NCBI GenBank assembly: GCA_913054335.1
Contig: CAJXHL010000005.1
Span: 1 to 43,257 of the forward strand
Origin: an uncultured Gammaproteobacteria bacterium
Lineage (GTDB): Bacteria > Pseudomonadota > Gammaproteobacteria > PS1 > Pseudothioglobaceae
DNA: 43,257 bases
Direction: 5' to 3'
Shown piece by piece: positions 19,565 to 27,814 of the stretch (within the stretch, counting starts at the first letter, position 1; each line of letters starts with the position of its first letter). Below the pieces are notes generated by a model. That model saw nothing but the letters and a program-made list of their open reading frames with translations, had not been told where the DNA came from and made no database searches. Both the position numbers and the translations under genes were made by a program.

Positions 19565-19668
19565 CTATGCCCACCTCGATTGAAGGCGCTGATACACCCC
19601 TAAAACCAACCTCTAAAAGACGCTAAATACATCTACCATCTTCAATCCTTTAATGGCAAATCTGGTGT

Positions 19669-19907
19669 TTATTTTCCAATTGGTAACTCTGTGGTGTGCT
19701 TTACCTCGGTAATGCCCACATGACTTTGTGCTTCCAAGATATGGGGGAGTCTAAGTAAGCGCTTGCGTAAAAATTGCTCATAACTTTGAATGTCTTTAGT
19801 GACAATACGAAGCGAATAGTCTACTCCGCCTGTAATCGTCCAGCATTCTACAACCTCGGGAAAGCTTACAACAGCTTCTTCAAATTCACTCAGCCCTTTG
19901 GGATCTC
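19669..19907 (-). pseudogene. remnant of an Lrp/AsnC-family regulator (C-terminal half)
   Basis: An open stretch without a start codon translates to about 78 residues beginning PKGLSEFEEAVVSFPEVVEC and including WTITGGVDYSLRIVTKD, then QSYEQFLRKRLLRLPHI and a TAA stop. This is the ligand-sensing (RAM) domain of an Lrp/AsnC regulator. The helix-turn-helix half (about 70 residues) is absent: a TGA stop closes the frame just upstream and no HTH coding is visible. The rest of the gap (19520-19668 and 19908-20109) is AT-rich and shows nothing further apart from the serS -10 box. Confidence 0.8.
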
Positions 19908-20109
19908 ACTATCAAATCTAAAACGGTTTATGCAAAGGCCTTATAGGAAATAAGTTTAAAGTGATTGGCTGGAATTGATTATGCTTATTACAGCGTCTTA
20001 TTGATAATTATTAGATAATTAATTTAAATAATTAAATTTTATTAGATTGATAATGCTTTGTTTATCAAATTATGTGCAGTAATCATTTATTAATACCCTT
20101 GAATACGGG

Positions 20110-21378
20110 TTAAAACTGGTATTTAACCTCCATTTGAACGCGTTGATAGCCGTCAAGTAATGCAAAGGCACGGTTCAATTTAGCATCTGCATGTATTGCC
20201 TTAGCTGATGCTTGCCACTGATCATTGATATCCCAATTTAATCCAATTGTCAGTAACGATAAATCACCATCTGCGACAATAATATTTAATACATCCCAAC
20301 TCCAATCTGTGTTCTCGAATTCATCACTGACACTGGCTATATAATTAAAATTAGTTCGGCTTGTGCTGACATTGGCAAGTAAACCAGGGGTTAAATAATC
20401 ATCCGCAAAATCCAGCCAGTATTGTGAGCTAATTGCTAACAACCATTGACGATCGCCCCCACCAATGTCAAGTGCTAAATTCCAGTCGAGCCTGTCTACC
20501 TTCAGCAGCTGGCTCGAATTATTGTGTTCGAGATTGTGCTTATAAGCAACATCAAATTTCAATAAATGGTTGCCCAGCACCTTATTCATGCTAAAACCCA
20601 GCAACTGGTAGCCCTTGGCATAACTTACACTATTAGCAATATCTTTAACTGCGCCATTGGGAATCAAGTGTGCAGCATATACTGCTATATCACCACCTTC
20701 TTGGTTAATGCCATAGCGAATACCGATCTCTCGATGCGAGCCGTCAATCAAAGAAATACCAGTGACCTTGGTAATCTCAGGATTCGGGTTATAAAAGACA
20801 CTCAACTCTCTGTCGGGCCAATACCTCGTTGCACTAATAAGCCATTGCGAGGTTTGTGACGGATCGGTTAAGCCGCCGCTTGGATTGATTACATCCAATG
20901 CTCCGCCCTCTAGCTCTCCCCAACCGATGGTGTACTTACCAAGCTTGGTGCTCCAAACACCCGAACTGTATTGCAAAAAGCCACGCTCAATTTCAAAATC
21001 ACTCACTTTAGTCGAGTGTTTGCTGTCTTCGTGCCAGTAGTATTTGCCTTTTAACTCAATTTCTCCATAGCTCGATTGCCCTAGCGAACCGCTAGCCCCA
21101 AGGGTTAACTCACTTCTCTGGCGAGTTGTGTTCCAATCATTTGCTGGATTCACTCCCCATTTCTGCGATTGTTGAATGGTGAGCCAAGGAAAAAGGGCTC
21201 CGCTATCCTGCTCTTCTAAGGCAAAAGTATCGTCATCATCACTCCACTCGTCAAACGATTGATCCATATCATCGGCAAATAAATCGTCTGCCAAAAGTGA
21301 TTCGTTCGCTAAAAGTGCTGTGCTGTTGAGAACATTGAATGCCAAAGCAATGCAGAGAAAGCGAAGATATTTAGCCAT
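20110..21378 (-). CDS. outer-membrane beta-barrel protein of the MMPL operon (DUF1302-like)
   Basis: A 422-residue exported protein. The signal peptide (1-24, ending ALLA) is followed by a very acidic segment (26-60, rich in Asp and Glu), then alternating strands typical of a beta-barrel, ending in ...EVKYQF with the C-terminal Phe recognised by the Bam machinery. The pattern resembles DUF1302-type barrels, which occur with MMPL pumps, but I cannot confirm the family by search. Last gene of a tight three-gene operon; it follows the LolA-like gene by 13 bp. Likely the outer-membrane exit or docking component for the cargo of the pump. Confidence 0.7.
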   Translation of the reverse strand: MAKYLRFLCIALAFNVLNSTALLANESLLADDLFADDMDQSFDEWSDDDDTFALEEQDSGALFPWLTIQQSQKWGVNPANDWNTTRQRSELTLGASGSLGQSSYGEIELKGKYYWHEDSKHSTKVSDFEIERGFLQYSSGVWSTKLGKYTIGWGELEGGALDVINPSGGLTDPSQTSQWLISATRYWPDRELSVFYNPNPEITKVTGISLIDGSHREIGIRYGINQEGGDIAVYAAHLIPNGAVKDIANSVSYAKGYQLLGFSMNKVLGNHLLKFDVAYKHNLEHNNSSQLLKVDRLDWNLALDIGGGDRQWLLAISSQYWLDFADDYLTPGLLANVSTSRTNFNYIASVSDEFENTDWSWDVLNIIVADGDLSLLTIGLNWDINDQWQASAKAIHADAKLNRAFALLDGYQRVQMEVKYQF

Positions 21379-21391
21379 ACAAACCCAATTA

Positions 21392-22312
21392 TTATTGAGC
21401 CTGCTGACGCAGATTGTTTAAGAATTGTTCACGGAATGCTTGATCTGTTAAGGCTCTTTGTGTCAAGAATGATTCATCAATATCCATGTCAAAGCTAATC
21501 GCTTCCAGTTTCATATTGGTCAGCCTTTGGCTGACTGAATTCATAAAAGTCAAACTACGACCCATCCAGATGTTGTTGATTTTCTGCACCTTGCCGACCT
21601 CGATACGCTTGATTGGATTATCGTGTTTATCAAACATTTGCGCCTTGAGAACAATAAAACGCTCTAGGTCTATCCAACGCCGTGTTTTGCCATAACTGCT
21701 CTTATTGATTCGATGCGCTTTTGGCCTAGACTCAATCACCGCAACCTGTCTGCCTCGATACTCACCTTGCTCCAACAATTCATAAGTGTAATCATCCAAC
21801 TTGCCAGTTTCTTGATCCTCTGTGGTTATTTCGGTGCCAAATAAACTAGCGGATTCAGTATCCTCATCATCGCTGTTTCTAACACTGATGCGCTTTACTT
21901 TACCGAGCGCAGAAAGATACAACCATGTTTCGTTATCTCGCTCACTGTCTTCGTAGGTATAAGTCAACATACCGATGCCTCGTTCACTCGCTGGCTCTAA
22001 CAAGATAGCAATTGATTTTGTATCTTTATTATCGACACCGGTGTTAATTTGGGCACTTTCAACCAATTTTATACGGGCCTTTTCAACGCATTTTATTTTG
22101 CCATTTTTAATGCCAAACTTACAGGTAGTGAGTTTCATGCGAGTGAAAGCAGAATTCGTTGTTTTGCGCTGACTCTCATCAACTCGTTCAACAATTTCTC
22201 TGGCACTCAATTCGGTTTGAGCAACAATGTCTGTACTAATAACACTTAAAAACGTTGCCAATAAAATAGTACACAAGAAATAAGAGGTGCTTTTTGGGTA
22301 TAGGGTTGTCAT
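21392..22312 (-). CDS. LolA-like outer-membrane lipoprotein-sorting protein
   Basis: A 306-residue exported protein: signal peptide to about residue 31 (ending IVAQ), then a LolA-like fold of the family often called outer-membrane lipoprotein-sorting protein. Typical features are the DNETWLYLSALGKVKRI segment, the FGTEITTEDQ motif and the LDDYTYELL stretch. Such proteins are found next to MMPL pumps and are thought to carry lipids or lipoproteins across the periplasm. The start lies 2 bp after the pump stop, and the gene is followed 13 bp later by the barrel gene. Cargo unknown. Confidence 0.8.
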   Translation of the reverse strand: MTTLYPKSTSYFLCTILLATFLSVISTDIVAQTELSAREIVERVDESQRKTTNSAFTRMKLTTCKFGIKNGKIKCVEKARIKLVESAQINTGVDNKDTKSIAILLEPASERGIGMLTYTYEDSERDNETWLYLSALGKVKRISVRNSDDEDTESASLFGTEITTEDQETGKLDDYTYELLEQGEYRGRQVAVIESRPKAHRINKSSYGKTRRWIDLERFIVLKAQMFDKHDNPIKRIEVGKVQKINNIWMGRSLTFMNSVSQRLTNMKLEAISFDMDIDESFLTQRALTDQAFREQFLNNLRQQAQ

Positions 22313-22314
22313 GA

Positions 22315-25005
22315 CTAAGCCTCGTTAAAATTCAAATTATCATCAACATTTTTCTCGCCAAACCTTGGTTTGAAAATCATAATCAAGGCAGGGAAAAACA
22401 ACAAGTCACAAAGTAAAGCGACAAAAATTGCAAGAGAGCCAAAGGTGCCGATTTTCACTAAGCCTAAATGGTCGCTAAAGCTTAACATAAAGAAGCCACA
22501 AGCTAAAATTAACGTTGTAAATGTAACCGCCTGACCCACCTCTTTAATCGCATCTATCAGCGCGGTCTTCATACTATTGGTAGCCACCAGTGCCATTCGA
22601 TAATGACTAATAAAGTGAATGGTATCGTCCACAGCAATACCAATAATGAGCGGTGCAATAATCAAAGTATCGGTATCCAGTGGAATGTCTAATAACCCCA
22701 TTAACCCAAAGGCCAGAGTCGCCGGAATCAGGTTTGGAATAATCGACATTACGCCTGCTTGAAGCGAGCCCAAAGTCAACATCAACAGCGCACTAATAAC
22801 AACAGCTGCAATCGCCAAACTTCTAAACTGGGAATGGCTAAGGTCATCAGCCATCTTCATAATCAGTGCAAAGGAACCTGTCATTTGCACTTGCATCTCT
22901 GGATAGCGGTTTTTCAATACGGCAAAAGCGCTGTCAATATCACGCTGTATATCGTCAAAGAATACTGCGTATTCGGCTGATCCGGCGTTTTTTAGTTGCA
23001 CACTGATATGACTCTTAGAATAATCATCACTGACCAGAGCTCGGCGCTCTTCAGCATTAGCACTATTGAATAGATACAACAACTGAGAGACCATAACACT
23101 GTCATCAGGAATACTGCGATATCGCTCATCTCCCTGCATAATAGCGTGAGTTTCCTTGACTAAATCCGCTAACGAATTAGAGCGAATAATATAATCACCA
23201 TAATTTTGTTTCAGTGTTACTTGCAGGTCACTCATTGCACTTAAAACCTCAGGGTCCATCATCGCATCTGATTCGCCCATTTTGATCATAATCAACATAT
23301 TACCAGAGCCCATCATATGCTCATCAACAATATCGTAAGCGGCACGAATCGGCACATCTTCGGAAAATATTTCCACCAAATTAGAATCAATTTTTACTTG
23401 CGACGCACCATAAACACAGGCTGCAAAAATGCCAACAAAAACAACCACAATAGTGTGACGACGACGCTCCACAAATGCCGGAATTTTATCGAGTAAGGGT
23501 TGAAGCCACTCTGCGCTCAATAACCAAACCAATCCAAGCTTTCTGGCAATCAATTGTAGCGGCTTTATAAGCAAACACAGCAAGTGAGTTGCGCCATTTA
23601 TAAGTCGCCTTATTTGACCAAAAACACCTTTTGATTGCTGTTTTTGTGGCTTTGCAATAGGCATGGGATGCCAATAATCCAATAATACTGGTAACAGGTA
23701 GATGGTGTAAAAAAAAGCCATCAACACGCCCGCAGCAGAGGACAAGCCAAAATTGGCAAATTGCGCCATTCCTGTTACTGCTAGGGACGCCATGCCCGCC
23801 ATTGTTGTAATTGTGGTCAGTAAGATTGGCACACCCGTTTTTGCGTAGGCATGGCTCAATGCCTCCTCATGCGCTTCACCCTCACGGCGAAAAAACATGT
23901 AGCTACTCATTACATGCACACAATCGGCAATACCGACAGCAACCACCAACATCCCCGTTAAAGCAATGAGTGTTGAAGAGGTGATGTTTAACCAACCAAA
24001 TCCACCAATCACAAACAGCACACTCATGCCAATCGCCAATTGTGGCAATACCACTGCTGATGCTGATTTGAACAATGTCCATAACAACAAATTAATCACC
24101 ACTACCATGCCAATCAGTAAAAGGCCGGCGTGAATCATAGTGTCCCATGCTAGCTCCGTCATCGCAGCAGTGCCAATTGGGTAAAAATCAAATTGTTCAA
24201 GGAAATAATCTTGTTTATAAATATTTGATACAGCGGGCATAAAGGCTAGATAAACGCTTGGGTCAAGCTCCTTAAACTTAACTTTCTCTACGATAGCAGA
24301 TTCATCCAGTGCAGCATCAAAGTCATCAAAATCGCCCGCTAAACTATCCTCTGCGAGAAGCGAATCACTTTGATTCTCTTTTGCGATTATTGGAATGGTG
24401 CCAAAATCAGTGGTAATGGAAAGCGCACCAAATCGATGATCTTTAGAGAACATAAATAAAGGCAACATACTCTGAGCATCTGCCAACGCTTTAATCTGAT
24501 TTAAATCTTGCTGATTACTTGGAATATCTCTTGGCACTAAGAGTGGCGCACTGAGTGTATCGCCTTCACTTTGTTGAATGCGGATATTCGTGAGCGATTG
24601 CACGCGTTTAATACGCCCAAGAATTTCAACTTGTTCGAGCGTCAAACCGTATTTATCCATTGAAATTTTCGGATCAATCTCAGCAGCATTATCTAGCGCA
24701 TCGGTCAATTGCGAAATGAGCGTCAGCGATTTATTCGAGAAAACATCACCGTCTTTGGCTTCGTAGACAATAAAGAGACCATCGTCACTGCCAAATTGTT
24801 GACGAAACTCATCCAATGCCTCAAGCGCGGGATCGCCTTTTTCAAACCACGATTCGATGGAAAAGTCGAGACTAAAACGATTGGCACCAAACCCCATAAA
24901 AACAGTTGAGAGTAATGCCAAAATTAATACAATTTTGCTATGAGGTCTGAGCTTTCCAGGCACCGTAGCAAAGTATCGATTAAGCGCTAAGAGAATATTT
25001 TTCAT
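22315..25005 (-). CDS. RND superfamily (MMPL-type) exporter
   Basis: An 896-residue inner-membrane protein with the duplicated RND plan: helix at about 25-43, periplasmic domain, a block of five helices (about 290-460), a second leading helix near 520, second periplasmic domain, second block (about 745-885) with the LIIGIAVDDTIHFISHYR motif. This is the hydrophobic-molecule exporter branch (MMPL/SSD-like), not the drug-efflux AcrB branch. The first periplasmic domain carries an acidic insert (about 212-236) resembling the acidic start of the barrel protein. First gene of the three-gene operon. The dispersed 36-bp repeat lies about 125 bp upstream. Confidence 0.85.
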   Translation of the reverse strand: MKNILLALNRYFATVPGKLRPHSKIVLILALLSTVFMGFGANRFSLDFSIESWFEKGDPALEALDEFRQQFGSDDGLFIVYEAKDGDVFSNKSLTLISQLTDALDNAAEIDPKISMDKYGLTLEQVEILGRIKRVQSLTNIRIQQSEGDTLSAPLLVPRDIPSNQQDLNQIKALADAQSMLPLFMFSKDHRFGALSITTDFGTIPIIAKENQSDSLLAEDSLAGDFDDFDAALDESAIVEKVKFKELDPSVYLAFMPAVSNIYKQDYFLEQFDFYPIGTAAMTELAWDTMIHAGLLLIGMVVVINLLLWTLFKSASAVVLPQLAIGMSVLFVIGGFGWLNITSSTLIALTGMLVVAVGIADCVHVMSSYMFFRREGEAHEEALSHAYAKTGVPILLTTITTMAGMASLAVTGMAQFANFGLSSAAGVLMAFFYTIYLLPVLLDYWHPMPIAKPQKQQSKGVFGQIRRLINGATHLLCLLIKPLQLIARKLGLVWLLSAEWLQPLLDKIPAFVERRRHTIVVVFVGIFAACVYGASQVKIDSNLVEIFSEDVPIRAAYDIVDEHMMGSGNMLIMIKMGESDAMMDPEVLSAMSDLQVTLKQNYGDYIIRSNSLADLVKETHAIMQGDERYRSIPDDSVMVSQLLYLFNSANAEERRALVSDDYSKSHISVQLKNAGSAEYAVFFDDIQRDIDSAFAVLKNRYPEMQVQMTGSFALIMKMADDLSHSQFRSLAIAAVVISALLMLTLGSLQAGVMSIIPNLIPATLAFGLMGLLDIPLDTDTLIIAPLIIGIAVDDTIHFISHYRMALVATNSMKTALIDAIKEVGQAVTFTTLILACGFFMLSFSDHLGLVKIGTFGSLAIFVALLCDLLFFPALIMIFKPRFGEKNVDDNLNFNEA

Positions 25006-25128
25006 GTGTTATTCACTACTGAAGTGTCACAATTACAAACACTTATTCTATCAGCTTTTGAAGAATATATGCAGACTAAAATGATAGGTTATTTTAGAAA
25101 ATATCCAAAATAATACCCCAGGGCAGTT

Positions 25129-25164
25129 TCTCTTGCCTTTCGGCAATTCACCTCCTTGAAATGG
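25129..25164 (-). repeat. 36-bp dispersed element, copy A
   Basis: This segment matches 33446-33481 at 34 of 36 positions. On the minus strand it reads CCATTTCAAGGAGGTGAATT followed by GCCGAAAGGC, i.e. a perfect Shine-Dalgarno-like AAGGAGGTGA and a TTGCC/GGCAA hairpin with a GAAA loop. It is followed by one GAGARR-CTG unit and CTGGGGTAT. It lies upstream of the MMPL operon in the same orientation as copy B upstream of the SagB-like gene. Confidence 0.85.
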
Positions 25165-25252
25165 AAAAATAAAAGTCAAAATCAGACAATAAATAGCCAA
25201 AATTCTTCTATTTTTAGCTCAAAAATAACTTTTTTTTGAACATTTTGATCGC

Positions 25253-25273
25253 TTTATTGTGGTTTTATTGTGG
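25253..25273. repeat. short tandem repeat TTTATTGTGG x2
   Basis: Two adjacent copies of a ten- to eleven-base unit, TTTATTGTGG and TTTTATTGTGG, in the 366-bp gap 25006-25371. Besides this and repeat copy A the gap is AT-rich and I see no gene in it. Confidence 0.6.
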
Positions 25274-25371
25274 TTTTTAGCGCCACTCAGAGAAATTTAC
25301 GATTTTTTGCATATGGACGCTGTCACTGTCAAATATTAGCAAAAAGACCAACAATCAATTTTTTACAAACG

Positions 25372-26133
25372 CTACATATACTTATAGAAATAATAAACGG
25401 TTAAAAAGCAACCAAAGGCAATAACGACTCTTCGCAGATATTTTGCAGACAAACTTTTGGCAAGTCGCGCACCCAAAAAACCGCCTATTATTGCGCCAGA
25501 AAAGGCCACTAATGTGAATGGCCAATGGACTATTCCAGAGAATGAGAAAATAATAAATGCAGCAAATGATATTACTGCGCCCAGTAAATTTTTCAGAGCA
25601 TTATTTAAATGTATGTCATTAAAACCCGTCAGTTGTAAGCTTGCCATTAATATAATGCCCAGCCCACCTCCAAAAAAACCGCCATACAACGCCGCTACAA
25701 ATTCAAACATCCGAGTCATAATCGATGGCTTTATTTGCTCTGTGCCACCAGAAGGTGTAAACAATATCTTAAGTTTTCCGCCAAACATGAACAACAATGT
25801 TGCTAGCAATATAAGATAGGGAATCATCTTTTCAAATGCCGCATTACCAGTATAAAACAGCAGAATTGCGCCCATAACCCCCGCAACAAACGAAATGAAA
25901 ATGGTTGTTTTGATTTCGCCAGCATGCGCCATAAGTTGCTTACGATAATTAATAACCGCCATGACATTGCCTGGCCATACGGCAATAGAGTTTGAGGCAT
26001 TGGCAACAATGGGTGGGATGCCTGTCGCTAAAAATACAGGAAAGCTAAAAAAAGTACCGCCTCCAGCAACGGCATTACACATTCCAGCCGCTATTCCAGC
26101 AATAAATAACATTAGTAGTGTCAGTATTTCCAT
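25372..26133 (-). CDS. TSUP family permease (TauE/SafE-like)
   Basis: A 253-residue inner-membrane protein with about eight helices. The duplicated signature GIAAGMCNAVAGGGTFFSFP in the first half and GGFFGGGLGIILM plus GGFLGARLAKSL in the second half are typical of TSUP/TauE/SafE proteins, which export or import sulfite, sulfonates and other organic anions. I use the ATG at 26133; a GTG nine bases earlier is possible and neither has a strong ribosome binding site. It diverges from the TRAP transporter gene dctP. Substrate not predictable. Confidence 0.82.
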   Translation of the reverse strand: MEILTLLMLFIAGIAAGMCNAVAGGGTFFSFPVFLATGIPPIVANASNSIAVWPGNVMAVINYRKQLMAHAGEIKTTIFISFVAGVMGAILLFYTGNAAFEKMIPYLILLATLLFMFGGKLKILFTPSGGTEQIKPSIMTRMFEFVAALYGGFFGGGLGIILMASLQLTGFNDIHLNNALKNLLGAVISFAAFIIFSFSGIVHWPFTLVAFSGAIIGGFLGARLAKSLSAKYLRRVVIAFGCFLTVYYFYKYM

Positions 26134-26332
26134 TAAATGCACAACCCAGAAGTTATCATTTTATCTCCAGAATTTCTTCCAAAAGCTCATAAAGAATGCA
26201 CTATACCCTAAACATCAAATTGATTAAAAAAGGATGTGCTGGATAGAAATTGCCAAAAAGCACTCTAGTAAAAACTTTGCAACAATTAAAAAGAATAAAT
26301 TGCAAGAATATAGTGTTAATTATAAAAATAAC

Positions 26333-26361
26333 TTGACAAACATTCTTCAAAAGCGTACTGT
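26333..26361 (+). promoter_or_regulatory. probable dctP promoter
   Basis: TTGACA (26333-26338), 17 bp, TACTGT (26356-26361). The resulting leader before dctP would be about 145 nt. The -10 match is moderate, the -35 perfect and the spacing ideal. The gap 26143-26513 otherwise contains only the homopolymer tracts described separately. Confidence 0.55.
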
Positions 26362-26400
26362 CACACCTGCATGGGATTTTCATCAGAAGTGCATTTTGAC

Positions 26401-26490
26401 TTTTTTTTTTTTGAAAAGCGCACATAATGGCAGCAATGTCCATCCCCCCCCTGTAGTACGTGTTCTGTTGCCTATTTTTTTGTTTTTTTT
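26401..26490 (+). other. homopolymer-rich leader of dctP
   Basis: The presumed untranslated leader contains T12 (26401-26412), C8 (26444-26451), T7 (26475-26481) and T8 (26483-26490) in 90 bp, far denser than elsewhere in the window. Such tracts are prone to slippage. AAGGAG follows and sets the dctP start at 26514. Confidence 0.6.
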
Positions 26491-26513
26491 AACAGTTAAA
26501 TAAGGAGATTTAC

Positions 26514-27611
26514 ATGAGTATGGATCGAAGAAAATTTCTTAAAACCGCAGCCGTCGCCGGTGGTGTCGCTGCTGCATCTACTTTTCCCACACCCGCACTT
26601 GCTTCGGGCAATATGGAAATCACTATGGTGGCTACTTGGGGTAGGGACTTCCCTGGACTAGGTACTGGCGCGCAACGCTTTGCTGCAAACCTAGAAGCAA
26701 TGACCGATGGTCGAATGAAAGTCAATTACTTTGCCGCCAATGAGCGCGTCAAAGCCTTTGACTCTTTTGACGAGGTCGCTTCAGGTAATGCGCAAATCTA
26801 TCACGCAGCTGATTACTACTGGAAAGGCAAGCATCCCGCTTGGGCCTATTTCACGGCAGTGCCTTTTGGCTTAACCTACACTGAAATCAACGCCTGGATT
26901 CATTTTGGCGGCGGTCAAGAATTGTGGGATGAGTTAGCAGCTGGTTATGGCCTCAAATGCCTACCTTGTGGCAACACGGGTGTGCAAATGGGTGGCTGGT
27001 TCCGCAAGGAAATTAATTCCGTTGATGACCTTAAGGGTCTGAAAATGAGGATTCCTGGACTTGGTGGCGACGTCATGGCTAAATTAGGTGTCTCACCTAT
27101 TTCAGTACCCGGTGGTCAAATTTATGAGAATTTGATTTCCGGCGCAATTGATGCCACAGAATGGGTAGGACCGTATAACGACTATTTGATGAAATTCTAT
27201 GAAGCCGCCAAGTACTACTACTACCCAGGTATGCATGAGCCAGGCTCTATGCTGTCTTGCGGTATGAATCTTGAGTGGTGGGAAAATCTCACTGACGCTG
27301 ATCAAGCAATTATTAAAGCCGCCGCTGGCCAGGAAAATGTGCTTATGATATCTGAGTACAACGCCAACAACGGCGCCTACCTTGAAAAGCTGGTGTCAGA
27401 GCAAGGGGTGAAACTCCGTAGGTTTAGCGATGACATCTACGACTCGTTTGCCGAAGCTTCAGAGGAAGTGTTCGCCGAAGTTCGAGATCACTCTGACCTG
27501 GCTGCTCGTGTTCACGCAAGCTTTGCAGAAGCACGCACGTCGCTTGGTGCTTGGGCTAAGATCTCAGATCAGGCCTACGTCGAACAGCGTAACCGCGCAC
27601 TTGGAGTCTAA
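26514..27611 (+). CDS. dctP: TRAP transporter substrate-binding protein (TakP/DctP type)
   Basis: A 365-residue periplasmic binding protein with a twin-arginine signal (DRRKFLKTAA at 4-13, cleavage near ALASG). The sequence follows the TakP/lactate-binding subfamily: KMRIPGLGGDVMAKLGVSP, GAIDATEWVGPYND and KYYYYPGMHEPGS. Members bind 2-oxo acids, lactate or related monocarboxylates; this is a class-level prediction. A strong AAGGAG lies before the ATG. A hairpin terminator follows, which would give more binding protein than permease. Confidence 0.88.
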   Translation: MSMDRRKFLKTAAVAGGVAAASTFPTPALASGNMEITMVATWGRDFPGLGTGAQRFAANLEAMTDGRMKVNYFAANERVKAFDSFDEVASGNAQIYHAADYYWKGKHPAWAYFTAVPFGLTYTEINAWIHFGGGQELWDELAAGYGLKCLPCGNTGVQMGGWFRKEINSVDDLKGLKMRIPGLGGDVMAKLGVSPISVPGGQIYENLISGAIDATEWVGPYNDYLMKFYEAAKYYYYPGMHEPGSMLSCGMNLEWWENLTDADQAIIKAAAGQENVLMISEYNANNGAYLEKLVSEQGVKLRRFSDDIYDSFAEASEEVFAEVRDHSDLAARVHASFAEARTSLGAWAKISDQAYVEQRNRALGV

Positions 27612-27637
27612 TACTCTAACTTAAGCACTTTTCATCT

Positions 27638-27671
27638 AAAAGAGCGGCATCTTAGGGCGCCGCTCTTTTTT
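27638..27671 (+). terminator. intrinsic terminator between dctP and dctQ
   Basis: An 11-bp perfect stem, AAAAGAGCGGC (27638-27648) with GCCGCTCTTTT (27659-27669), a 10-nt loop and a T run. It stands 27 bp after the dctP stop and probably ends most transcripts there, with readthrough or a separate promoter (a TATGAT at 27747-27752) serving the permease genes. Confidence 0.85.
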
Positions 27672-27814
27672 AAGGTCTGGCTATTATTTTCAGCATAGGA
27701 TTTAGACCTCGCTCACAACCTAGTGAAGCGACCGCTCAATTCATGATATGATGCTTGGTAAGTGTCTCGTCCCTCTCACTGAGTAAAGGAACGCCAATAG
27801 CAATCACTATCACT

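Noticed and set aside
26201-26443. 80-codon minus-strand frame before dctP
   Set aside because: It runs through the poly-T tract and the dctP promoter and has low-complexity, implausible content.
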